A stretch of DNA of 64,000 nt from Oxalobacter paraformigenes. GTDB lineage: Bacteria > Pseudomonadota > Gammaproteobacteria > Burkholderiales > Burkholderiaceae_D. The stretch lies in assembly GCF_000158475.2 (NCBI RefSeq), contig NZ_KI392031.1:526287-590286 (forward strand), in the 5' to 3' direction. Both the position numbers and the translations under genes were made by a program. Of this stretch, positions 17,867 through 26,207 are shown piece by piece (the stretch's first letter is position 1; every line of letters begins with the position of its first letter). The notes beneath the pieces are model-generated. The model saw only the letters and a list, made by a program, of their open reading frames with translations, searched no databases and was not told the origin of the DNA.

Positions 17867-19450
17867 TTACCGGAGCCAGTCCTCGTCGAATTTGTCGGCC
17901 GGCCCGGTTTTTTCTTCAGCTGGTTTGGCTTTTGCCGGGCTTTCCGCGTCGCGTTGCGGCAGCGGAAGAACGACTTGCGCCGCTTTTTCTTTTGCCAGTG
18001 CCGCATCGGCCCGCTGTTGCCATTTTTCCGCCAGTTTCGCGTTCGGGCGCTGTCCCAGTTTGCCGTACCGGTACACGTCGGCCAGATATTCCATGGCGGC
18101 GGCATGGCCGTTTGCGGCGCTTTTTCCGAACCATTTCCGGGCAAGCGCGTCGGTTTTCGCGCGGTTCGCTTTCGTCAGGGCTTCGGGGTGCTGGACGTAG
18201 AGGGTTGCCAGATTGTACTGGGCATGGGCGTTTCCGCGTTTCGCGGCTTTCAGGAAATAGTGTCCCGCCCTGACGCGATCCGTGGCAACGCCCATGCCGT
18301 CGAGATAAGCCATGCCCAGATTGTTGAGGGCTTTGGGATGGCCCTGTTCTGCCGCTTTGGCAAACCATCCGGCGGCCCTGGCGTAATCCTGCGGGGTGCC
18401 GTGGCCGAGGTAATGGAGCTGGCCGAGATTGAACATGGCAGAGACGTTGCCTTGCGCGGCTGCCGCCTCGTACCATTTCCGGGCGGTTATAAAGTCCTGC
18501 ATGACGCCGGTTCCGCTGTCGTAGAGATAGCCGAGGTTGTTCTGGGCGGGCGCATAGCCTTTTTCCGCCGCTTTCGTGTACCAGCTGGCGGCGCGCGGTT
18601 CGTCTTTGCCGACGCCCAGGCCGGTTTCATAGAGCCAGGCCAGCGCGGTCTGCGCCTGTACGTTACCCTGTTCGGCGGCCTTGTAGAACCACCGCGCCGC
18701 TTCCAGGTCGTCGCGTTTGACGCCCCGGCCTTCGCTGTAGGCGCGTCCGAGCCGGGTTTGCGCGCTTGCAATGCCGCCTTCGGCCGCTTTCCGGTACCAG
18801 AGAAGGGCCTGTGCCGGGCTGGCGTGGACGCCGATGCCTTTTTCATACAGGTAACCGAGCTTGTACTGGGCGTTCGGGATGCCGGCTGTGGCGGCACGGT
18901 GGTACCAGTTGAAGGCTTCGCGGCTGTTTTTCGTAGTGCCCAGCCCTTTTTCAAAGGAATAGGCGGTATAGAGCTGGGCGATGGAGTGGTTTTGTCTGGC
19001 CGCTTTCAGGTACCAGGAAAAGGCTTTGCCGTGGTCGGTCGGCACGCCCAGTCCCATGCTGAACATGTTGCCGAGCGCGGTTTGTACAAGCGGGTCTTTT
19101 TGCGCGCCGGACGCCATCAGGTAGGGGAGGGCTTCGAGGTATTTCTGTTGCCCGTAGAGCTGGATGCCCCGGGTTTTCGCGTCGATGGGCGTTTGCGGGG
19201 CGGTTTCCGCGTTGCCGGGGGCTTCGCTGGCCGTTTCTTTGGCCGTTTCGCCGGCCCTGTCCGGCGAGGCGCGTTCAACCTGCCTTTCTCCACTGGCCGC
19301 CGGTTTTCCGGTTTCCGCATGAAGCGGGCAGAAGGCGGCGGCCGCCAGCAGCGCGATGGCGAAAAGGCGGGAAAACAGGGAGGACAGACCGGTTTGCATC
19401 ATGATGGAATAAGGTAAGGCCGGTTCGGCGGCGTTCATTATGACAGGCAT
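17867..19450 (-). CDS. exported Sel1-repeat protein (~527 residues)
   Basis: An N-terminal signal peptide (LFAIALLAAAAFCPLHAE) and a ~60-residue polar, Pro/Glu-rich linker are followed by ten or so consecutive Sel1 repeats, then a charged Ala/Lys-rich tail. The start is uncertain. ATG at 19450 has GGAG close by, while 19438 and 19402 are in frame without a good ribosome site. An upstream extension that overlaps arsP in another frame is not real. The gene follows arsP by 56 bp and may be read through from it. No active-site motif is seen, and a periplasmic scaffold role is typical of the family. Confidence 0.85.
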   Translation of the reverse strand: MPVIMNAAEPALPYSIMMQTGLSSLFSRLFAIALLAAAAFCPLHAETGKPAASGERQVERASPDRAGETAKETASEAPGNAETAPQTPIDAKTRGIQLYGQQKYLEALPYLMASGAQKDPLVQTALGNMFSMGLGVPTDHGKAFSWYLKAARQNHSIAQLYTAYSFEKGLGTTKNSREAFNWYHRAATAGIPNAQYKLGYLYEKGIGVHASPAQALLWYRKAAEGGIASAQTRLGRAYSEGRGVKRDDLEAARWFYKAAEQGNVQAQTALAWLYETGLGVGKDEPRAASWYTKAAEKGYAPAQNNLGYLYDSGTGVMQDFITARKWYEAAAAQGNVSAMFNLGQLHYLGHGTPQDYARAAGWFAKAAEQGHPKALNNLGMAYLDGMGVATDRVRAGHYFLKAAKRGNAHAQYNLATLYVQHPEALTKANRAKTDALARKWFGKSAANGHAAAMEYLADVYRYGKLGQRPNAKLAEKWQQRADAALAKEKAAQVVLPLPQRDAESPAKAKPAEEKTGPADKFDEDWLR

Positions 19451-19506
19451 TTTCTCCGCTGTGAATGGGCCGGGTTCCTTCGGGAAACGGGACGGCTGGC
19501 GATGTC

Positions 19507-20649
19507 TCAGAGCAGGATGGGAGCGAGAAAATTGTAAAGCCAGCCGGTTGCCGTCAGGAGGACGAACAGAACGGCGACAAAGAGCGCCAGTAGCGGCCAG
19601 CGCATGACCTGTTTTAACATGACCAGTTCCGGCAGGCTGGCGGCGACAGTACCCATGCAGAAAGCCAGTGTCGTCCCGACCGGAAGGCCCTTGTTCAGCA
19701 GGCTTTCCATGACGGGCACGATTCCCGTGACGTTGGTATAAAGTGGAATGCCTGCCATGACGGCCAGCGGGACAGACCACCAGCGATCCGGTCCGGAGTG
19801 GGCCGCGAACCATTCTTGCGGAACAAAGCCGTGAAGGGCGGCGCCAAGGCCGACGCCGATGACGATCCACAGCCAGACCCGGCGGAAAATGCCACGTGTT
19901 TCGGACAGGGCGAAACGGTGCCGGAAAGACCAGCCGGTTTTGGGCGGGGCGGCAGGCGGGGCGGCGGGCCGGGCGGGAATCAGGGTAATGACCGGACGGG
20001 CGGGCTGTCGTTGCAGGAAGGGCTGAAGCCAGCGTTCGGCAGAGAGGGCATCCATGAGAAAGCCGCCTGCCATGCCGCAAAAGAGTCCGGTGGCAATATA
20101 GATCAGGGTGAATTGCCAGCCGATCAGGCTCCAGAGCAGGATGACGGCGATTTCATTGATGAGCGGGGACGTGATCAGAAAGGCCATGGTAATGCCCGGC
20201 GGGATGCGGGCGGTCGTAAAACCGATGAAAAGGGGAACGCTGGAACAGGAACAGAAGGGGGTGACAGCTCCGAAAACGGCTCCCAGCAGGTAGCCGGCGC
20301 TCCGGCTTTTTCCGGCCAGGAAGTCGCGGATTTTCCCGGTCGGAAGCGAGGCGCGCAGCCAGCCGATGACGTAAACCGTCAGAATCAGCAGCAAAAAGAT
20401 TTTGAGAGTGTCGTAAATGAAGAATTCGAGGGCGTCGCCCAGTGGGGTGTCCGCCGGAAGCGCCGCCACATCCCGGATCAGCCAGCGTGCAAACGCTTCG
20501 ATTTTCGAGTAAGCCAGCCACCAGAACGTCAGGGCGACAGCGGCTGTCGCGAGATAGCGTATTTTAGAGGCGGTTTTCCGGTTTCCGGTCAACCGGGAGG
20601 GGGATGTGTCCGGTTTTTCGGGAGGAAGGTTTTCACAGCAGGCCGGCAT
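19507..20649 (-). CDS. arsP: ArsP/DUF318-family permease
   Basis: This 380-residue inner-membrane protein has about eight to ten hydrophobic segments. It carries the family signature TPFCSCSSVPLFIGF, in which a Cys-Ser-Cys sits in a re-entrant region, and a second LITSPLINEIA motif. A cytosolic loop of ~60 residues rich in Pro/Ala lies in the middle. AAGGAAAG precedes the ATG at 20649. An ArsR repressor gene lies 56 bp upstream. ArsP proteins export trivalent organoarsenicals. Other DUF318 permeases have no known substrate, so arsenical export is inferred from the pairing. No arsC, arsB or arsM is seen nearby. Confidence 0.82.
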   Translation of the reverse strand: MPACCENLPPEKPDTSPSRLTGNRKTASKIRYLATAAVALTFWWLAYSKIEAFARWLIRDVAALPADTPLGDALEFFIYDTLKIFLLLILTVYVIGWLRASLPTGKIRDFLAGKSRSAGYLLGAVFGAVTPFCSCSSVPLFIGFTTARIPPGITMAFLITSPLINEIAVILLWSLIGWQFTLIYIATGLFCGMAGGFLMDALSAERWLQPFLQRQPARPVITLIPARPAAPPAAPPKTGWSFRHRFALSETRGIFRRVWLWIVIGVGLGAALHGFVPQEWFAAHSGPDRWWSVPLAVMAGIPLYTNVTGIVPVMESLLNKGLPVGTTLAFCMGTVAASLPELVMLKQVMRWPLLALFVAVLFVLLTATGWLYNFLAPILL

Positions 20650-20671
20650 GGGGCTTTCCTTTTATTTTATT

Positions 20672-20683
20672 ATTTGGCTAAAT
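20672..20683 (-). promoter_or_regulatory. second ArsR-type operator site, between arsR and arsP
   Basis: ATTTGGCTAAAT is the exact reverse complement of the site in the arsR promoter. It lies 22 bp upstream of the arsP start, inside the 56-bp arsR-arsP gap. Confidence 0.5.
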
Positions 20684-20705
20684 GAGCAAGTTCAGGGTAA
20701 AAAAA

Positions 20706-21023
20706 TCATTTCAGCTTGTCGAGTTTGTCACGGGCCTGCCGGCGGATGGCATCTGCCGTGCAGTGCAGGAACTGGTCCAGACAGCACATGGCAAGGCGGT
20801 AATAGATGTTGGTGCCGCGTTTTTCGGAATCGACGATGCCGGCCGTTTTCAGGACGGAAAGATGCCGGGATACGGTGGACATGTCGTCGCCGACGAGAGA
20901 CTGCAAATCGCAGACGCACTTTTCACCTTTGCGCAGGGCATCGACCATTTGCAGACGGCTGGGGTGACCCAGGGCCTTGAAGATTTTGGCCTGTTCGTCG
21001 ATGAAGGCGCTGAATTCGGTCAT
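20706..21023 (-). CDS. arsR: ArsR-family metalloregulatory repressor
   Basis: This ~105-residue winged-helix protein carries the As(III)-sensing motif KCVCDL in the helix before the recognition helix, followed by STVSRHLSVLK, the DNA-reading helix. A second CC pair (MCCLDQFLHC) near the C-terminus could add ligands. I use the ATG at 21023. The in-frame ATG at 21044 would leave a leader of about five bases given the promoter below. Neither start has a strong Shine-Dalgarno sequence. It should repress itself and arsP and release DNA on binding arsenite or a related thiophilic ion. Confidence 0.85.
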   Translation of the reverse strand: MTEFSAFIDEQAKIFKALGHPSRLQMVDALRKGEKCVCDLQSLVGDDMSTVSRHLSVLKTAGIVDSEKRGTNIYYRLAMCCLDQFLHCTADAIRRQARDKLDKLK

Positions 21024-21055
21024 GGCGGTGTGGTGTATAAACATGGCTGTTTGGT

Positions 21056-21084
21056 AATTTAGCCAAATAATGGGATCCTGTCAA
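21056..21084 (-). promoter_or_regulatory. arsR promoter with overlapping ArsR operator
   Basis: On the minus strand TTGACA (plus 21079-21084) and TAAATT (21056-21061) are separated by exactly 17 bp. The imperfect palindrome ATTTAGCCAAAT (21057-21068) overlaps the -10 box and spacer, so a bound repressor would block polymerase directly. Confidence 0.7.
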
Positions 21085-21480
21085 GGAAGGAACCGGGGAA
21101 CGGTTTTGCCGGATTGGCGCGGGGGCGGGCCTGCTTCCGGCTGGCAGGAAGGGGGTGTGTGGTTTCAGGCGAGGGGGTGTCGCGAAGGGAACGACCGGTC
21201 TGTTTCGGCAGGAGACGGGGCCGGTACGGATTCGCACGGGCCGGCGTCCCGGAAAGACGGCAGGCAAATTCCGGAACAGGACGGGGCGCGTGAAGCGTCC
21301 GCGGCGGCAAGCCCGGTTTTCCGGGGGCGCCGTGGAAAGGGGGGAGGGGAACGCGGGTTTGCCGCCTGTGGAGGACAGCGGATCCGGTTTCCGGATAAAC
21401 CGGACGGGGTTTCCGGCCAGTATTTTCAGTCACCCTTCCCCATAAAAAGGCCTGGTAAATCGTTTGACGGCGGTTTTCCA

Positions 21481-21502
21481 TCCCTGTAACAAGGGATTTT
21501 TT
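21481..21502 (+). terminator. hairpin plus T-run in a gene-free interval
   Basis: TCCCT (21481-21485) pairs with AGGGA (21492-21496), followed directly by six T. Confidence 0.5.
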
Positions 21503-21599
21503 CCGATCCAAAGCGGGATTTCCCGTCTTTTTCCTGCGGTTTTTTCCCGGATTTTCACCCGAACTGTCCGGAAAACAACATGTTTTACAAAGACCGGCA

Positions 21600-21645
21600 A
21601 ACCCCGTATTCATGCGGGGTTGAAGCCTTTTTCGGCCTTTTTTGT
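21600..21645 (+). terminator. hairpin plus T-run in a gene-free interval
   Basis: AACCCCG (21600-21606) pairs with CGGGGTT (21615-21621). A second imperfect GCC/GGC hairpin ending in CTTTTTTG follows. No plus-strand gene precedes it. Confidence 0.5.
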
Positions 21646-21883
21646 TCATCCTGTTTCTAACACCTCCCTGCTTGTGGTCGGGCGAGGTGGCGGGGGTGGA
21701 CGGCTTTTGGCCGGATAGGGATGGCCCGGCCGTTTTTGCGGGCGGGTATGGGGGGGTTAGGCGTTTTTTCCCGGAGAAGCGGCAAGGTTTCCGGGCAGGG
21801 CGACGGGATGCCGGGAAGGAGTGGGCGGGCGCGGGCGGCTGGAAGAAAAAGGCCGGCAAGGGGAACCATGCCGGGCGCTGTTT

Positions 21884-22537
21884 TTACCGGACGGCTGGGG
21901 GACTGTTTTTTTCCTCTGGCGGACGGCTCTTTTCCGGCGGTGTTTCAGTTAACCAGGCCCGGAGCCGGGCCGCGTCGGTTTTCAGGCCGGCTTCGATGTC
22001 GGACAGGCCGGAGAGGAGGCGGCGGGCTTCGTGGTGGCCTTGCCGGGAAGCCTGTTTTAGCCAGTGGCGGGCTTTTTCAAGGTTTTCCTCGCCCGGGTTT
22101 TCGGAAAGGAGGAGTTTCGCCAGCCCGGTCTGGGCTTCGGCATGCCCTCTGGCGGCCGCTTTTTCCAGCCATGCTTTCGCCTGCGACAGGTCAGGTGCGG
22201 CGCCCAGCCCTTCCAGGTAGAGCGTGCCGAGGCGGGCTTCGGCATCGTCCAGTCCCTGCCGGGCGGCTTTTTCGATCCAGAAGCGGGCTTCGCGGTTATC
22301 CTGCGGGACGCCTTCGCCTTTGAGGTAGAGAAGGCCGACTGTCAATTGCGCTCTGGCGTCGCCGTCGTGCGCTTTCGCCAGTTCGGTGGCCGGATCGGCC
22401 GAGAGGGCGGCGGTTGTGGCGGGTTTTCCGGGGGGTGCGGCAGGTTCCTTCTGGCAGCCGTTCAGGAAAACGGCCGCGAACGGAAGCAGAAGGGCAAAGC
22501 CCAGTGCGGTGAATGGTTTTCTGAAAGACAGCGACAT
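21884..22537 (-). CDS. Sel1-repeat lipoprotein
   Basis: The protein has 217 residues. A lipoprotein signal ends in the lipobox LNGC near residue 28, followed by a Pro/Ala linker and about three Sel1 repeats (residues ~55-165) with a helical tail. It should be membrane-anchored on the periplasmic side. It is not closely similar to the cassette Sel1 proteins at 12-16 kb, and no partner gene is adjacent. A hybrid kinase gene starts beyond it on the same strand with a 95-bp gap. Confidence 0.82.
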   Translation of the reverse strand: MSLSFRKPFTALGFALLLPFAAVFLNGCQKEPAAPPGKPATTAALSADPATELAKAHDGDARAQLTVGLLYLKGEGVPQDNREARFWIEKAARQGLDDAEARLGTLYLEGLGAAPDLSQAKAWLEKAAARGHAEAQTGLAKLLLSENPGEENLEKARHWLKQASRQGHHEARRLLSGLSDIEAGLKTDAARLRAWLTETPPEKSRPPEEKNSPPAVR

Positions 22538-22632
22538 GGCGGAGGCGGTTAAAATCGTTTTGTCAGTCTATTTTAAACCGGAAATGAAGGGTTTGCCGAC
22601 AGGGGCGTCTGCTGTGGAAAGAGGGATGTCTT

Positions 22633-25600
22633 TCAGGCCGTTTGGAGAGGCTGGCCGTTTTTCGGATGGAAGGCGGTGTCGCCCAGCCATTTTTGCAGCA
22701 GCCCGTTTAAGCGGTCTATGTCCAGTGGTTTGGGAATATGGCCGTTCATGCCCGCCAAAAACGCTTTCCGGATGTCTTCGGGAAAGGTATTGGCTGTCAT
22801 GGCGATGATGGGAACGGTGCGCGCGTCCGGGCGCGGCAGTTCCCGGATCGCGCCGGTGGCTTCATGGCCGTTCATGACCGGCATCTGGATGTCCATAAAG
22901 ACGAGATGGTAAAAACCGGCGGGCGAGGCGGCGAATTTGTCAACGGCCGCTTTGCCGTCTCCGGCCGTTTCCACGATAACGCCGCTCATGGCGATCAGTT
23001 CGCAGGCGATTTCGGCGTTTAGGGGGTTGTCTTCGGCAAGCAATATCCGTTTCCCGGCGAATTGCGGCCTGGCGGCAGGCGGGGCAAGGGTTCCGGCGTT
23101 TTTCAGCGGGTGTCGGAGGCGTTTCAGCGTATCGGTCAGGGTGGTTTTGAAAACGGGTTTGGGCATGACGGCCGTTATTTCCGCGTCGTTAGCGTCGGTT
23201 GCCGCGCCGGGCCAGTCGTCGTCCATGAGGACGAGGGCCGGTTTTCCGTTTTTCCGGATGGCGTGTATGGCGCTGGCCGCCTCGCTGCCGCTCATGTCCG
23301 GGAGGGCGTTATCGAGCAGAACGGCGTCCCAGTCCTGCCGCTTTTCATGAGACTGCCGGATTTTGCGCAGGGCTTCTTTTCCGGAAGAGGCGCTGTCGTG
23401 ACGGCTCCCCAGTTCGTAAAGCAGCCGGCAAAGGCTGTCGCGCAGGCCGGTTTCGCCAGCGACGACGAGTACGCGCAGTGGAGCGAAGGCGTGCCCGTGG
23501 TCGCTGGCGTCTTCCAGCCATTTGAGATAGAGCGTGACGGTGAAACGCGAGCCTTTGCCCGCTTCGCTTTCGACGTCGATGCTGCCGTTCATCAGGCGGG
23601 CGATGGTCAAGGCGATGGTCATGCCCAGTCCCGTTCCCTGTATGTGGTTCGTGCGCGAGTCTTTTTCGCGCTCGAACGGCTCGAAGATTTTTTTCCGGAA
23701 TTCGTCTGACATGCCGATGCCGTTATCCTCGAAGACGAACCGGTAACAGCCGACGCCGCGTATTGCCGCTTCCGATTCGGAAATGGTCCAGGTAATGACG
23801 CCGCCGTCCGGCGTGTATTTGATGGCGTTGGAGAGGATGTTCAGGAAAATTTCCTGTATTCTCTGCGGGTCGCCTTTGATGGTTTCGTGTTCCAGTTGCC
23901 GGACATTCACGCGCAGGGTGTGCTTTTGCCGCTGGATGGCCGGGCGGGTCATGGCAAGCGTATCGCCGATCAGCCCGGAGAGCGTGAACGGTTTTTCTTC
24001 CAGAAAGAATTTGCCGCTTTCGATTCGGCATGTGTCCAGCACTTCATTGATCAGGTTCAGCAGGTGCTGGCTGGACGTGTCGATTTTTTCCAGACAGTCC
24101 CGGATTTTTCCCGTATCGCCGGGATGGTTTTTCGCAATGGTCGTCAGCCCGATGATGGCGTTCATCGGGGTGCGCATGTCGTGCGACATTCTGGAGAGGA
24201 AATGGCTTTTGGCTTCATTGGCGCTTTTGGCCGCTTCAAACGCCTCGGTCAGCGCCTGCCGGTGCTGTTCCTCTTTTTTCAGCATGTCGTGGATATCGCG
24301 CAGGGTCATCAGGATGCGCTGCCGTTTGTTGCCGATATAGCAAAGCGACAGTTCCTTGTGGCGCAGTTCGCCGTTTTGCGGGCTGCGGAAATAGAGATGG
24401 ATATCCTTTTCCCGGTCGAGTTTTTCGGGCAGGGAGGCGTTCAGCATCTCGTCCAGAAACGGCCGGCGGTCTTCCTCGCAAACGAAAAGGGCCGCGAATT
24501 TCCGGACGCCGGAGGTGTTCCGGCCGAAAGGGGGCATGCCCCGCGCGTCGAACCGGTCGGAGAAACGGGCTTCGTAGGTGCCGGTTTCGACATTCCAGAT
24601 CAGGATGCAGTCATAGTTCCGCTGGATCGTGAAATCGTAAATGGACTGGAGCTTGATGTTTTCCAGTTCGGCTTTCTTGTGTTCGGTAATGTCGCCTGAG
24701 AGACCGACGACAAAGGTGGGACGGCCGTCGTCGTCTTCCGAAATGGTCGTGAAAATCACTTCGCGCCAGGTCTGGCCGTCTTTCAGACGATAGGTGGTCG
24801 TTGCGGTTTTTTCGCCTTCGCGGATTTTCCGGTAGGCCTGAAAATAGTTTTCGTGGTCTTCCCCGAAAACCATTTCGCGGGCGAAATCATAAGGCACGTC
24901 GGGGTAGCGTTCGCGATATCCGTAGTGTTCGTACATGCGGCGCGGCAGGATGGCCAGGTTCTTCCGGGGATAGTAATAGAACTCGTACATCGACGTGTTT
25001 TTCAGCGCTTCGTGCAAAATGGTCTGCCGGGCGCGGTTCAGTTCTTCCTGCCGGAGCGCGGCCTGTTTGTCGTCGTCGATATTGCGTGAGAGGAGGATGG
25101 CGATCACGTCGTCATTGACCGGATTGTCCAGAAAAATGAAGTGCGTGTCTGTCCAGCGGTACTGGTTGTCATGGCGTTTCTGCCGATGCTCCATGACGAT
25201 CTCGCGCGTGCCCTGCGCATGCGCCGGGAGCAGCGCTTTTCGGCTGAACCGGTTCCCGAATTCCTCCCGGAAATCGGGATGCAGGGTGTCTGAGGCAGTC
25301 TGGAAAAGATCGTCGAATTTCCCGGTTGCCGGCGGATTGTTCAGGTTGTCCAGCGCATTGTGAAGGATGGAATAGGTGTTGCGCGAGAGGTTGACGGAAA
25401 TGGCGCGGGGATAGAGTTTTGCCGTGACCGTTTCGAGTTTGCGCCTTTCCAGTTCCAGACGCCGTTCCGCTTCGGAGGGTTTGTGGGGAGCCAGTGAAAT
25501 CAGGTAAGCGTCTTCTTCTTCCCACTGCATGGAAATGGCGGTCACATCGAGGGTGGGCTCGCCGAAAACCGGGGCGTATCTGTCCGTTTCGTAAGTCCCG

Positions 25601-25806
25601 GTTTTGCCGATGTGCTGCAGGGGGCAACGCGCGCAGTTCCTCTGCCAGGCGTCCTGGCAAATGTCGCCATGCCGGATGTGCGGAATGGCTTTTCTGACCA
25701 GATCGTTGAAGTAGAGAATGCGGCGGTCGCTCTGCCGTATGACGTAAAGGGCTGTCCCGTTCAGATTGTTCAGGATGGTTTCGAGATTTTTTGCCTGATT
25801 GACCAT
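22633..25806 (-). CDS. cytoplasmic PAS-rich hybrid sensor histidine kinase with two receivers
   Basis: The protein has 1057 residues and no membrane segment. Residues ~1-480 hold several PAS-like segments. The first carries C50, C59 and C62 (CARC at 58-61 region) and might bind a metal or sense redox. HisKA follows with H542 in SHDMRTPMNAIIGL, then HATPase_c with DNGIGM (~695) and GTGLGM (~724). Receiver 1 (~778-895) keeps D832 and a KP motif, but its acidic pocket reads VVAGET, so phosphate chemistry there is doubtful. Receiver 2 (~918-1040) is complete, with AEDN and D972. Phosphorelay would need a separate Hpt protein, none of which is in the window. AAGGA precedes the ATG. Signal and output are unknown. 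Confidence 0.88.
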   Translation of the reverse strand: MVNQAKNLETILNNLNGTALYVIRQSDRRILYFNDLVRKAIPHIRHGDICQDAWQRNCARCPLQHIGKTGTYETDRYAPVFGEPTLDVTAISMQWEEEDAYLISLAPHKPSEAERRLELERRKLETVTAKLYPRAISVNLSRNTYSILHNALDNLNNPPATGKFDDLFQTASDTLHPDFREEFGNRFSRKALLPAHAQGTREIVMEHRQKRHDNQYRWTDTHFIFLDNPVNDDVIAILLSRNIDDDKQAALRQEELNRARQTILHEALKNTSMYEFYYYPRKNLAILPRRMYEHYGYRERYPDVPYDFAREMVFGEDHENYFQAYRKIREGEKTATTTYRLKDGQTWREVIFTTISEDDDGRPTFVVGLSGDITEHKKAELENIKLQSIYDFTIQRNYDCILIWNVETGTYEARFSDRFDARGMPPFGRNTSGVRKFAALFVCEEDRRPFLDEMLNASLPEKLDREKDIHLYFRSPQNGELRHKELSLCYIGNKRQRILMTLRDIHDMLKKEEQHRQALTEAFEAAKSANEAKSHFLSRMSHDMRTPMNAIIGLTTIAKNHPGDTGKIRDCLEKIDTSSQHLLNLINEVLDTCRIESGKFFLEEKPFTLSGLIGDTLAMTRPAIQRQKHTLRVNVRQLEHETIKGDPQRIQEIFLNILSNAIKYTPDGGVITWTISESEAAIRGVGCYRFVFEDNGIGMSDEFRKKIFEPFEREKDSRTNHIQGTGLGMTIALTIARLMNGSIDVESEAGKGSRFTVTLYLKWLEDASDHGHAFAPLRVLVVAGETGLRDSLCRLLYELGSRHDSASSGKEALRKIRQSHEKRQDWDAVLLDNALPDMSGSEAASAIHAIRKNGKPALVLMDDDWPGAATDANDAEITAVMPKPVFKTTLTDTLKRLRHPLKNAGTLAPPAARPQFAGKRILLAEDNPLNAEIACELIAMSGVIVETAGDGKAAVDKFAASPAGFYHLVFMDIQMPVMNGHEATGAIRELPRPDARTVPIIAMTANTFPEDIRKAFLAGMNGHIPKPLDIDRLNGLLQKWLGDTAFHPKNGQPLQTA

Positions 25807-26207
25807 GCCATTCCTTCGGGATGCCGCCAGCGGCTTGCCCGCAGCGTGTTACCGCGCTGCCGTTTTGCCGCCAGCGGCTGGAAATCCGGTTTCCGGGACG
25901 CTGAAGCGATGCGTTTTTCCCTATTGTAAACCTGAAAGTTGTCTTCAGGAAAATTTTTGCCAGGTCCGGCCTTTTCGTGAAAGGCGCGGGCGGGCGTATT
26001 GTGGAAAACGGCCGGGAAAAGGCGGGGAAAACGCTTTTCGCCGTCCCGGGCGGGATGAGGGGAACCTGGCGGGGTTTTCCAGACGGGTGGACGTCCCCTG
26101 CGGGAGCGGTCCTGAAAGGGCCGTTCTGGCGGACGCGGCGCGAAACGGATGCGCGAAAGGTGCCGGTTCTTTCGCCGGAGGGGATGAAACCGGAAAGGCG
26201 TTTTTCC
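25807..26207. other. gap between the two kinase genes
   Basis: The gap is about 400 bp, GC-rich and without a credible gene. It should contain the promoter of the first kinase, but I see no clear boxes. Confidence 0.45.

Larger units (their letters stand above)
21085..21883. other. gene-free interval with two plus-strand terminators
   Basis: No ORF here is credible. Terminator-like hairpins occur at 21481-21502 and 21600-21645, on the strand opposite to both flanking genes, so a short plus-strand transcript may exist. Confidence 0.45.

Noticed and set aside
17726-19417. Plus-strand 563-codon frame opposite a Sel1 gene
   Set aside because: It follows the Sel1 repeat period in antisense and lacks start signals.
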